From positions 1 to 17,425 of the forward strand of contig JADIIX010000271.1 in NCBI GenBank assembly GCA_027604505.1: a DNA stretch of 17,425 bases. The letters run 5' to 3'. Below, piece by piece: positions 1 through 10,127 of this stretch (the stretch's first letter is position 1; each line of letters opens with the position of its first letter). Below the pieces are notes generated by a model. The model was not told where the DNA came from. It was given only the letters and a program-made list of their open reading frames with translations, and did not search any database. The translations under genes were made by a program, and so were the position numbers. This stretch comes from Gonapodya sp. JEL0774. Taxonomy: Eukaryota; Monoblepharomycota; Monoblepharidomycetes; Monoblepharidales; Gonapodyaceae.

Positions 1-38
1 AGCTCGCATGACCCCCTTCACTTCTTAAAATCAAAAGA

Positions 39-1195
39 ATGAAGCCCCGCTTCGCTTTCGCTCAGCGAAACTTCGTCTTGGGGACTCAGCTGAGAGCAGT
101 GCCGCTGATGCTCAGCCCTTGGAGAGTCTCTGGGAAACAGAACTTTAAAGCAAGTCCGAACGTTGTCATCAAGGCCAGAAAATTCATTTACACTCTTGGG
201 GCAAGCACTCAGCGCCAGGCAATGCTGAAGGGTGCCTGTGCTATCCACACCATCCAATATCTCTCCCCAAACCTGGATTCTCGAATACGATGGTGGTCCC
301 TCTCACAGCTTACCTCCAACCTTCCTGCGATGCAGGATGCTGCAAACACTGTTGCTAAACATTAACGTAGCATCTCTGAGTGGGCAGATCTTGAAGCAAT
401 TGACAAGTTTTTGAAGGTGAGCTCTCATTCAATTGGTGATGACCCTGCAGCACATCTCATTGTGCCAATCTTCAATCATCTCATCAATTGATTGGAGCGG
501 CGAGCTCTGAATTCAATTGCCCTGAAGGAGGGACCAACAGAAACCAATCTCCTCCTGCATCGCCTTGCAAGTGGAGGGCTCCCTCCATTGTACAAGTACT
601 ATTCCAAGACTGATGATACTGATGCTTGGGGAATTGCAACTGGTATGTCTTCTCTCATGCCCTCTGTGTTATCATTATTCATGCTCATATTTCAGACCTC
701 AGTTCTTAATCCTGCTCTCAAACTGTCGTATGCGAAGGAGCATCGTTGGGAAGAGCACATTGTGGACAAACTTGAACAGCAAGTCAAGAACTCATGGAGA
801 ACATTCTACAAGCCTCAATTGGACTTGCATCTCAGTTCTCACCGGGCAGCGATTTCCAGTGGCATTGACGCAGATGGCTCTGAGGAACTTCAGACCCACA
901 CCTTCAAGCACTTGAAGCGTCAACATTTGGAAGAGAAGGATGAACTTGAGGTGTACCTATCCATGCCAACTGTTGAGATGAGTGCTGATGCATTTTGGAG
1001 ACAGTATGTCTTAAAGCCAAACTCTACAGAGAGGTCAAGCCAGTTCCCAAACCTCTCGTTGATGGCAAAAGACTACCTTTCCATTCCTGCAACAAGTGCA
1101 TCTGTTGAGAGACTCTTTTCAGCAGCAAAGCTTGTCATTACTGACAAACGTGGGGGCTTGCTGTGAATGCTCTACTTTGTCTCCAGAGTTGGTAG
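39..1195 (+). pseudogene. hAT-family transposase remnant (C-terminal part, broken)
   Basis: One reading frame runs from about 39 to 1159 with two in-frame stops (TAA 363-365 and TGA 489-491). The 3' part shows the hAT C-terminal dimerisation block: a DAFWRQY segment near 985-1005, then DYLSIPATSASVERLFSAAK near 1071-1130, the classic W...LS.PATSA..ERLFS signature of the family. At about 1158 the frame shifts by one base; the typical hAT ending (ALLCLQSW) continues in the next frame to a TAG at 1193-1195. Two stops plus a frameshift mean the copy cannot make a full transposase. An in-frame stop at 9-11 and the window edge hide the N-terminal half (zinc finger, catalytic DDE part), so the true 5' limit is unknown. 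I see no terminal inverted repeats or target duplication. The family call is secure; the subfamily is not determined. Confidence 0.88.
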
Positions 1196-1253
1196 TTGGT
1201 ACAAAGCTGGATTTATGTAAAACTGAATTTTCAGTACAGTGACTCAAAATCAA

Positions 1254-1400
1254 CTCGACTAAAGTTTTGCCATCTTGGCTCGAATCAAACTCGGCTTGAT
1301 GCAGTTTGAAATCAAATCGAACTCGACTCGGGTTCCTCAAACTCGACCTTGGCTCGACTCAAGGACCTCCAAAATCGGCTCAGCTCGACTCAACTCGACT
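1254..1400. repeat. Cluster of ctcgact direct repeats downstream of the hAT remnant
   Basis: The 7-mer ctcgact occurs exactly at 1254-1260, 1322-1328, 1353-1359, 1384-1390 and 1394-1400, with near copies (ctcgaat, ctcggct, ctcgacc) between them. Short subterminal repeats bound by transposase are known for hAT elements, and the position just 3' of the transposase relic fits that role. The spacing is irregular, so this is not a simple microsatellite. The link to the element is an inference. Confidence 0.6.
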
Positions 1401-1643
1401 CGTAGTTGCTTTAGAACTGAGATTACATCTCGTATTGAATCATTTACATTTGGGATATCTGAATTATCAAGTCTTCTTGTCTCGGAGGTGGAGGTGATGA
1501 CGGAGAAGTTTAAGAGGAAAATGACAAGCACAACGACTGCTACACTGCAGACCTTATTTCACCACAGGAAAGAAGCTTGTCGAGTTTGAAGACCGACACT
1601 CTTGCTGTTTTTGATGAAACAGTGATTCCACATGCATTAGTGA

Positions 1644-2328
1644 TCGACTGATTGTAATGATGCTACACATCCTGAACGTCAAACACTTCACATCAAACCC
1701 CCAGACTCCCCAGACTCATTCAACCCGTCCATTAACATCACCCCAGACACGGAAATTCACGCCTTCCTGCTGTCTGTCCAGAAACTGCGGCAATGGTCAC
1801 TAGAAGCATTCGCAGTCAAATGAATTATGGTCCTCCAAATTGCCACAAGCATCGGGAACCAGCGATTAGAGCTCTGCTTCCTCGCTGCAAGACCCTATAC
1901 ATTCCCTTTTCTGCCTAGTTCCCGAACTGAGGCTGTGAAAGCTGGTCGATCGACTTGAAACTGCGAAAATGAGACAATGGGCTGCGGTCAGTGAGCTGCT
2001 ACGTCTACTTGCGGCACATACAGGGTTGGAAGAGACGAAGATACTCCAAAATGCATGGTGTGTTTCTCTAGGTTTCGTTTGGAAACAAGATCACTCACCT
2101 GTTGATCGTTCGACAGACAGAGCTGTGTCCTGCGACGTTTGGTTGCTCCCGAGTACATCCAGTATCACTAAATGTGCAATTTGTTATCTAATCTGATCCA
2201 AAATCAATCCCACTTCGATCATCATGCGCAGGTGTCAATCAGTGGTTGGTCAAGTTGCCGTCGACCCCCCAGAAAGCTTCACGGTCGTGAACGGTTTGTC
2301 CACGTGGAAACAAAGGAGCCTAGGGTGA
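1644..2328 (+). pseudogene. Unrecognised coding relic or multi-exon gene fragment
   Basis: I do not recognise this product. A frame open from 1644 reads as ordinary protein (HIKPPDSPDSFNPSINITPD, then a helix-like AFLLSVQKLRQWSLEAF) up to TGA 1821-1823, then stays open in the same frame from 1824 to 1955. Near 1941 coding character moves to another frame, which contains LVDRLETAKMRQWAAVSELL and a following stretch up to about 2057. From there a GT at 2058 and an AG at 2230-2231 allow a splice that keeps the frame to TGA 2326-2328. A nonsense codon plus a frame change suggest a decayed gene; unrecognised introns are the alternative. No start codon could be assigned. It lies immediately 3' of the transposon relic and could belong to it or have been broken near it. 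Confidence 0.3.
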
Positions 2329-2528
2329 TGGCGGAGGACTGCCTGTGAGCATCAGGGTGATGTCATGGTTAAGTGGCAGTTTATATGGAGTGGGAGGCCT
2401 CGAAATGCAGCGACTGGCCTGGCCGATATGTATGTGAAGTCGACGTAAATGAAGTATTACCGAGAATTACAAAAAAACAAGTAGGAAACGAAACAACAAG
2501 GAATAGCTATTAAATTGTCAGCAGACCT

Positions 2529-3746
2529 TTACTTGCAGGGGCTTTTCGGACCTCCGCCTTGGCACTCATCCTTCACCGTCACTTTCGGACTGTAAAAGCA
2601 ACCACAGTTCTGGTCAGTGCAGCTTGGAAGAAAGCCGTTGATTTGGCCATCAATCTGAGTAAAAGCACGACCGATGAAAAGGAATGCTTCGCATGAGAAC
2701 ATCACGCACGTCGTGAACATGCGCATTTTGAAGTTTGCCTCACCAAACCACATTCCAGTCCCACCAAGAGACCGATTGGACCCAAGGCAGCTGAGACGAT
2801 GCCGCCTATTAGAGGGCACTTGAGCTTGGAAAAGCCGTACCTGGAGTTGGTGAAAGCAGGATTCCGGTTCGGATGTCTTAGTACACAAACAGAAACGTAA
2901 GGCAGAACTTGAAAACACACTCAATATAGCATTCGAGGGACGACTTGCATCCGTAATACCATCCGCCCTCGCCGTTCGCAAAATCGGGCGTCTTGCCATG
3001 GTTCTTTGCGTTGCAGTCTCGCACAACTTGTGGCATACAACTACTGTCGAGTCCGGAACATTTCGTTACCGGAGCAGGAGGTGGAGGAGTGGGTGGTGAT
3101 GGCGGTGGTGGGGCTGAGGAAATGCCAGTTATTCTGCCACAGACGTAGTAGTTTGGATCTCCAGAGATGGGGCTAACGTAAGCAATGGCTGACGAGGACT
3201 TCAGCCGGACGGCAAGAAGAAAAACATCACCTGGTCAGCGCAACCGAGACACAACTTCGATTACAGAAGTAGGTACAAGGTGCTCACCTTGAGGTAGCAC
3301 ATCCCGTCTGCGGTCCTCACATACGCTCGACATGGGTCAGACTCATACGCACGCAACGCGCACTGTCTTCCGCAGTCGCGGTCTAAACTGTTAGTAGCAT
3401 GGCTGATATCGATCACCGCCCTAAATTTAACCAGGTGATGTTTGGACATGATCAGTTCAATGATTGTCTCGGATGTAGCGTCCCATACTCAGAGGACGCG
3501 AACACAATATGATCACTCACATGTTCGGGACACTTGGGAAGTGACAACCATTCGCCCAGTACCATGTCACGCCGGAACCACCTTGCAAGGATGCAACGTT
3601 TTCGATTAGCTCTGCCGGGAAACGGTGCAATCGGCAGTCCTTTCCATGTTCAGAAACTCACCGATCACGGGACCTTGCCAATTGAAGTCGGCTAGAGCGC
3701 TTGGCAGAGCAAGGCTTAGGAGCACAAGTGCGAAAATGCCGATCAT
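2529..3746 (-). CDS. Secreted Cys-rich protein with PAN/apple-like N-terminal module
   Basis: Six exons join in frame: 3662-3746, 3521-3611, 3288-3420, 2921-3198, 2744-2840 and 2529-2654, giving 269 residues. All introns are GT-AG; the fourth carries a TACTAAG branch-site-like sequence and the acceptor CAG. Residues 1-19 are a clear signal peptide ending SALA before DFNW. Cysteines at 51, 75, 79, 89, 100 and 123 frame a segment with CHFP, DCGRQC and GMCYLK, resembling the fungal secreted modules in which a Cys pair precedes a T..GGTCWLK-like ending (PAN/apple-type, often adhesion or carbohydrate binding). A Pro-rich linker (133-146) follows, then a second Cys-rich region (150-193), a Gly-rich hydrophobic stretch (205-224) and a Cys-rich tail ending SPCK. 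The third intron's acceptor was set at 3199-3200 because the earlier AG leads to a stop. The hydrophobic stretch could be a membrane segment, so secretion versus anchoring is open. The module assignment is by pattern only. Confidence 0.82.
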
Positions 3747-3880
3747 CGCTGGCGCAGTAGCTAGTGGAGAGATTTGGAGCGGTTCGTGCGCGATTACTGG
3801 TGGTCTAGGGGAAATGCCGCGTCGAGATTCTCGCGGGATGTGCTTGATGTGGATTTGAGCTCAAACATGCGGGGCTGGTG

Positions 3881-3888
3881 ATTTTATA
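3881..3888 (-). promoter_or_regulatory. Candidate TATA box of the secreted Cys-rich gene
   Basis: On the minus strand this reads TATAAAAT, about 135 bases upstream of the ATG at 3746. The position would give a 5' leader of roughly 100 bases. It is the only good TATA match I saw in that upstream interval. Confidence 0.4.
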
Positions 3889-3889
3889 T

Positions 3890-5252
3890 TGGATGTGAAG
3901 AATGGGCGACAGGGGCTGTTGTGCCTGGGAAACTGTTCTCTAGTGCACAGTCCGCGGCTGCTGATTGTTTTTGATGCGGCGGTACCCGAAAGCGTTCTTT
4001 GGGTTCCATCGGGGAAATTCTCAATTTCACATGTTCTACCTGGGCATTTTGTCCTTGTGCGGGAAGGACGGATCTCCCAGTCTTACACGATTCGTACCGG
4101 TGCCGAGTTTCGCCATTTCTCGGCCCTCGCCAGAGCCCTGTCCAAAACGCTGATTCCTCCCGTTGATAATACCTTTCGCACCCTCACGAGTCATGCGCAA
4201 GACAAAAATGAGCGAAGAAGCTGTGTGAGCTCGGCACCTCGTACGGGGGCACCTTGGCGCAGAACGGGGTGTCACGAATTGCAGAAGGTCGATCGATCTC
4301 ACACGACCAGTCGAATGCAGGAGTAGCCAAATCTTTATCGACAAGCAGCAAAGAGCTGTGATTTACCATTAGTGCATGCGTTAAGATACATTCATGTTTT
4401 CAGGGTCGCCGGCGACCGATGAACACACCCGATTCTGGCCGGGGCCACGACCAAGCCACGCAATATAGCAGTTTCCACACCTACTTCACAGTGCTGGAGT
4501 GCTGGGAAATCCTGAAAAGTGATACGCTACAGGAATTTAAATGTCTACCTTGTACTTCGCGCACTGGTCATTTCCAGTCGAGCTCATCCGATGTACACTT
4601 CGACAATCACGGCTATGTATCCATGGTGCAAGTCACCATTGCACTCGAGGAACGACTTCTACTTCATTGATTCTGTCCGCGATTCCATTTCATTTACCAA
4701 GGGAGTCGGATGGTAGTTCTGTCAAGAGTCCCGAGTCAAGAGGTTGACGGTCAGCGTCTTCTACTCAGTATACTCAGAAGCGATAGTTAAGTTGGCAGCT
4801 AAATGTGAGAGAGATTGCCGGAAACTCCCATGAAGGTGAAGATCGAGTCTCGACGCAGGCTAAGGTCTGAAGTGCGAAATGCATACGAACGGAATGGTTA
4901 AATGAGAAGTACATTTCTACATATGTCGATGACTGGGCGAGGAAGCCTAAAGGGTCGATGCCGAATTGCAGCTGCTGGTTCAGACAGCGGCACTAAAGGT
5001 GTACTTGTGATCAAGGTACTAGGAAGCTCACTAGCGTTTTGCACAATCAATCAAAGGGAATGAGAGCGCCAGTCCCGCCAATCAACCAGCCCTTTTTAAG
5101 CGACAGTTCCCCTGAATGTGTGGAATGTGTTTTTTTGTTGTTTGGCCATCGGGTGTGGCGGAATTACGAAGCCTCCAATAATTGCGGCGAGGACAGACCT
5201 GCCATAATTGGCTCTCCACTAACGTTCCTTCCAAACCAATATACCCCAAATA
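3890..5252. other. Divergent intergenic region without a convincing gene
   Basis: This region separates the start of the minus-strand secreted gene from the start of the plus-strand receptor gene, so it should hold both promoters. Open frames of up to 145 codons exist (for example 3889-4326 on plus), but they show no signal peptide, no recognisable motif and no support from neighbouring splice sites. No tRNA, tandem repeat or mobile-element end was seen. Confidence 0.5.
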
Positions 5253-7957
5253 ATGATTCACTCGCATTCTCATCAAATACCGTACTGGACGATTTCAGCG
5301 CTGGTCGCTTCTGTCCTCTCGATCGTATCGGGTCCCGGAGTTCGAGCTCAGAATCAAGCAGCCGATTGCGCAGTGTTCGAACAGTTGTTTTCCCAAGCAA
5401 ATGTGGAGCTTCCGTGGACCAGAGGAAGCTGCTGCGGATGGTGAGTGGTCGATTTTCTGCACGGTGGTGATTGGTCGACTTGCTCATTCTCACCAAATTC
5501 TCCACAATTTGCGCACCAATGTCGGTCAGGGCAACTGGACTCTCTGACTATCAACAGATCACATGCACCAATAACGGGACAGATGGTCGAATTGTTGAGG
5601 GTTTGCTCAGCAAAATGGGGTTTCCGGGGGCGACCATCCCGCCTCTCGCATCGCTGGACAGACTGCAACGACTGGATCTCGATACCAACGGTCTCGTGGG
5701 CACCATCCCTCCACTCGCGTCGCTCATCAGGCTTCAGTACCTCTGGCTACACAACAACTCGCTCACCGGTCCCATACCCGACATGTCCGGTTTGGTGAAC
5801 TTAGGAACACTCGTCCTCTACTACAATAATGTGAGTGCTGCTGCACTGGATGTCATAGCAGCGAGTAAAGTGGCGGAGAATGCCCTGAGACCACTGGGAG
5901 TGGAACAGGAACATGCCGGAACTTGCATCGTTACATGACTCTTGAGTTGTTGGGCACCGACTTATCCGTTTTCGTATACTTCACCAGCTCACCGGAAATA
6001 TTGATGGTGTCCTACCCCCAAACGTCGGTACCTGTACGATAACATACGGGGAAACTAATCAGGAACTCTACACCTGCAACAGCAGCTACCCTGCAGAATG
6101 CAACTCAGTAGCCAGCAGAGCACAGTACTTTACGAAACAAACCGCCCAATTCTGCGCAGCTGCGGCTGCGGCTGCTGCAAGTGCATATTCGACTGCATCA
6201 GATTCTCCTACGACTGCTGCAAGTGGGGCTGCTTCGACCATCGCATCGTCGGGCTCTCAACCGACTTCAACGGCTGTCGTAGCGCGCCAACCCTCAACTT
6301 CTACGGTTTCTGTCGTCAATTCAGCGTCTGGGACCTCCCTATCGTCGACCGGCGCATCCGATCTCAACGCCAACAATGACAAGGACAAGAAGGGATCGGG
6401 AATCTTGATTCCGACCGTTTCCGCAGTCGCGGCAGTGCTCGTCATTGGAGGTGCTCTTGTGGCGTTTGTTTTTGTTCGCCGGTCTCAGCTTAGAAAGGAA
6501 GCTGCTGGAAATGGAGGTAAGTTGATCGTCCCCATCCGAAACCTGTTGGCCGGACTCTGCCCAACAACTGGCCCACCGACCAGCTTCCCCAACCAACACT
6601 TCGCCCCCGGGACCCTACAAACAACCAACAAACACATCCATGTCTCTTTCAACGACAAGTGACACTACATTACGGAAAGACGGCGTCAGTTCTCAAGGAA
6701 GTAAGCGCACTCTCGTGTCCGGAGGCTCAAACAACGGATCACAGCAGATTTCGGGGACCGAAGACTTGATGAGCGAGGTATGTTTTTCCGGTGATTGCTC
6801 TTTCGTTGCATTGATCCATATATTATTGAACAATTTCGTCGGCCCCATTTTGACATATTCCCGTTCGTTTTGTACGTCTCGTAATATCATTTAGTCGCCT
6901 CACTGGACGTTCATGTACTTTGCCGGAGTGAACAACAAGTACGCCCGACAGATTGATTTGCCCGCTGGGAGTCCTGTATTGTGGGTCGAAGAGGAGGTGA
7001 GTGTTTCGGGATGATAAGTTTTCGGAGGATGGCGAAACGAATGGAGAGGGACAGAGTATCGTGAGCGAGGATACATCTCTCTATCTCCTGCTCTATTGCT
7101 CGCTTCGCTTGGAGTTGGTACCGCGGATCAACATCACGACGGTCCCGACTCCCGACGTTGGTTGTCGGTTCTCAACCCATGTTTCCGATCCATGTTTCCT
7201 CTATCCGATCCCCATGCGCCTTTAGTTTGTTCCAAACAATAGCGACGAAGTCGCGGTGCGCCCGGGTGACCAGTTTAAACTTCGAACGGCCTTCCGTGAT
7301 GGTTGGGGGTACGGTCGGAACGTGGAGACTGACGAGGCAGGATTACTTCCCCTGTAAGTCACGACATTGCACCAGACCTCAACACGGTGGCATTTTCATG
7401 CACCTTATGGTGTCTGTATTCCCTCAATACTCATGCATGCGTACGTATCCGCCGTATGTGCACAGCGACCATCTCCGTCTCGGCACAGAACCACAACCAC
7501 CTCCCTCAGCATACCCATACGGCCGTGTAGAGTCATCAATGCGGTTCCCCAAACAGCAGTACCAACAACCAGGCTCTGGTCGGTCCAATACCACGGCGTA
7601 CGAATCCAGCCCGAGTTCGTACTCGCGATCCAACTCGTCGCCCGGAAGCGGAGTGACCCTGCAGGGTGGCCTCGTCGCTCCGTCGGATGCCCTTCCTCTG
7701 ATTCCCTCGGGAGTTGCGATGATGCCAGGGTACAGCCGACGGCAAGAAGTGAGTGTAGGGTCACACATTCTTAGTAATTTCAAAGTGCTGATCATCGGCG
7801 ACAATGTGTGTGTGAACCACAGTCACCATATTCGCAAGCAATGGCGGAAAATAGTTACTCGCAATCCATGGGGTACACCCGAGACGCTCCTAGCAGACAA
7901 TATCCGCAGTCTGGAGCTTGGGGAGACGTACGCGGTCCGGAACAAGCAAGGCGCTGA
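5253..7957 (+). CDS. Receptor-like protein: signal peptide, LRRs, TM helix, cytosolic SH3
   Basis: Eight exons join in frame: 5253-5440, 5530-5830, 5988-6516, 6584-6777, 6895-6996, 7226-7353, 7466-7748 and 7823-7957 (619 residues). Residues 1-32 form a signal peptide ending GVRA. A CC pair and a further Cys precede plant-type leucine-rich repeats at about 97-170 (LQRLDLDTNGLVGTIPPL, LQYLWLHNNSLTGPIPDM). Then come a Cys-bearing cap, an Ala/Ser/Thr-rich stalk (about 220-300) and one TM helix at 302-326 followed by RRSQLRK. The SH3 domain spans about 430-487, with DEVAVRPGD, DGWGYGRN (W465) and GLLPLDHL. The tail is rich in Ser, Tyr and Pro and ends at TGA 7955-7957. There is no kinase domain. 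The LRR face should sense an outside ligand while the SH3 domain recruits Pro-rich partners, broadly as yeast Sho1 does with its SH3; the ligand is unknown. For the first intron, the next AG (in caacag) would create a stop, which fixes the acceptor at 5528-5529. Confidence 0.9.
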
Positions 7958-8327
7958 GTGGCACGAAGCTGAAAGCAGTTTCTATTGGAGTACTGCTTTA
8001 ATGGATCCGACGAGACCGCTGCTGTGCAGCGTGCCCACACGCCATTATTCGTGTCATGTAACTTCCTGAATTTATAATGCTGCAGGTTGGCATCATCTTG
8101 ATTGAGTTCAACATGTTGACCGGCATTTTTGATCAAGTGCGCGTCATTCATATGATTCGAAGTCATATTTCGTTCCGAAAAAAGCAAAATGAATTGAGCT
8201 GTCCAACCGAAGTTCAAGAGTCTCATCCATTGACGATATAAGTCGACCCCATCACAACCATACTTGGTTCCCGTGAGCGCAACACACCAACACCTCTAAC
8301 ACACTATTATACACGAGCACTTTAGCA
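7958..8327 (+). other. 3' flank of the receptor gene, no gene seen
   Basis: This is presumably the 3' UTR and terminator of the receptor gene followed by the promoter of the next candidate gene. I see no canonical AATAAA. A tattatac sequence at about 8304-8311 lies only some 20 bases before the ATG at 8328, too close for a standard TATA box. No motif, repeat or RNA gene was recognised. Confidence 0.4.
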
Positions 8328-9607
8328 ATGTGTGGTCCGTTTATTCCAGAATTCGATTTTGTCCCTGTTTCGGACGAATCGCTTGGCGGGTCTGGGCTGG
8401 ATCGGGATCAACGTGGGGGCGAACCAGGGACCGACAAAGTTCGGGGGACAGGGAGGGACAGGCAGTCCGGTGACAAACGAAAATACAACACGGCCAGCAC
8501 TTTCATCGCGTTTTGATTTGTTAATACAAATATTGCTAAGTCGTAGCTTTACAATTTTTAGCCCCCCCTTTCCGGCTTAAACGACCGGACAAACCGCGCC
8601 TGGGTTCTGTGTTGGAGCCCACAGTTGGAATGTTCCGGGAGGCGCCAGTCCTGAGATTCAATGCGCCTGTGAATCTGACACTTAAGAGCGACACGAACAA
8701 GAAATCGCGCAATTTGAGTGACGCTGGACGGGAAATGTGAGCATCTGCTTGGCTATTTCGGCGTGGCAGAAGCCATGATTGGAAACTGTTCAACCTCCCC
8801 GCCAGCATCGACCCCCAGGCACGGACAGTGCGATCTCCAGACTCCACCTATCGCTGCACACTTCCAGCAGTTCCTAGGTGTCGCTGGCGGCCTTCACTGA
8901 GTGCCAATCACCTCCGATCCGCTGGTCAGACCATGCCGGCGATGCTCGATCTGTTCAACGACTGGATCGACATCTGGATCGGAAAACTTCGATCAGCAAG
9001 ACTCAGACACGCACGACCACCGTCACCACCAGTACAGGAATACGTCCCCGTTTCTGGTCGCAGTCTGGACGTGGACTCGCTTCGCGGTCGTGACAGTGGT
9101 GCAGCCCCTTGCACTGCTACCACAACCGGCTCTTCCCCCGGAATTACCTTACCTCCTCCCTCCCCACCACACTCCAATCGAAAACAACACTCACATTCTC
9201 CACATCTTATAGCACTTCCAACTCCCCCACCATCTCGAAATTCGTCGCCTGTGGTTCCAATGCCACCTTCGGTGCCTGGCAGACCCCGCTCCATCGCGTT
9301 GAATCCACCGACACAGCCCCAGCCCTCCACTATATTGCATTCGTCGCACCATCGATCCCCTCCACCCGAACGCCATATTTCTCCCAAAAGTGCAAAACCC
9401 GTCAGTGTCACCTCACGCCGTTCCTCTGCGTCGAAAATATCATCCGTACCGGCACCTCTACCACCCGTCACAGTAACACTGGTCCGGGCGGACTTGCATC
9501 GGAAACACGTTCAGCCTGTGGAAGTGATGAGGAAGCAACAGTTTGCGCTCTCAAGGCCTTCGACATGGCATGGGTTGGACGATGAGGTACACCACGCGGA
9601 TCGGTGA
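8328..9607 (+). CDS. Tentative gene for a Ser/Pro-rich protein; 5' structure uncertain
   Basis: No family recognised. The best-supported part is a frame open to TGA 9605-9607 and rich in Pro, Ser and His from about 9010, with PPPSPPHSNRKQHSHSPHL and basic/Ser patches such as TSRRSSASKISS, typical of a disordered, phosphorylatable region. Upstream, a coding-like frame at 8562-8736 (preceded by a pyrimidine-rich tract and TTTTTAG) contains VLRFNAPVNLTLKSDTNKK. An ATG-started exon 8328-8469 fits it in phase. The model join(8328-8469, 8562-8736, 8770-9607) is open throughout (384 codons plus stop), but its second intron would be only 33 nt, shorter than any other intron here. A 52-nt alternative using a donor near 8718 leads into another frame that stops at 8898-8900. 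The gene may therefore start within the last exon, for example at the ATG at 8934. The strand is likely; the model is not. Confidence 0.33.
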
Positions 9608-10127
9608 TCTCGGAGACGGAGAAAAGGGAATTGCGGACGGTGAGTGTGTGTATAAATTTCACAGTGATGGGCACTCTGCTGATATACTGCGTATCCGCGT
9701 TCAACACTTTTATCAGAATTATAGTCGACTCGTGGCTCTCGACAGTCGACACAGAGGACGTTTGCATGTTTGACTCGACGGGTCTGGAACCCAACTCGAT
9801 TCCCATCTATTTTTGTGACTTCCTTCCAACTAAATTTCTTATTTTCCCGTGGGAGGTGGTTCCGGTGGAACTCTTTCTTTGTCGTCGGGTCAGGAATATT
9901 CAATGCAAGGGATCATAGTTACAGCTTACACAGTACCCATTGACAATTGTTCGTGTATACATAATAAAAATCGTTTGGCTGTTTGAAATGCAACTTGTGT
10001 CCCAACAATGGATGCGTTTGTTAATTCAACGTCACATCGATAAAATGTATGGTTCCGGTCCCAATCTGACGACATCGGAAAGAAGCAACAAAACACAGAT
10101 CACAGGACACCATTTGGCAATCATAGT
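9608..10127. other. Convergent intergenic region with a plus-strand poly(A)-signal match
   Basis: The candidate plus-strand gene and the minus-strand Ser/Pro-rich gene end towards each other here. AATAAA occurs at 9963-9968 on plus. A strong donor-like sequence (gtgagtgtgtg, from about 9640) and an acceptor (ttttatcag, ending about 9716) could belong to an unmodelled last intron of the plus gene, since a frame stays open to TAG near 9916. I could not join it convincingly. Confidence 0.35.

Noticed and set aside
3889-4326. Plus-strand 145-codon frame upstream of the secreted gene
   Set aside because: No signal peptide, motif or splice support, and it covers the expected promoter of the minus-strand gene.
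7158-8069. Plus-strand 303-codon frame considered as one gene
   Set aside because: Only parts of it match the spliced receptor frame; the rest crosses introns with good donor and acceptor sites, so it is not a separate gene.
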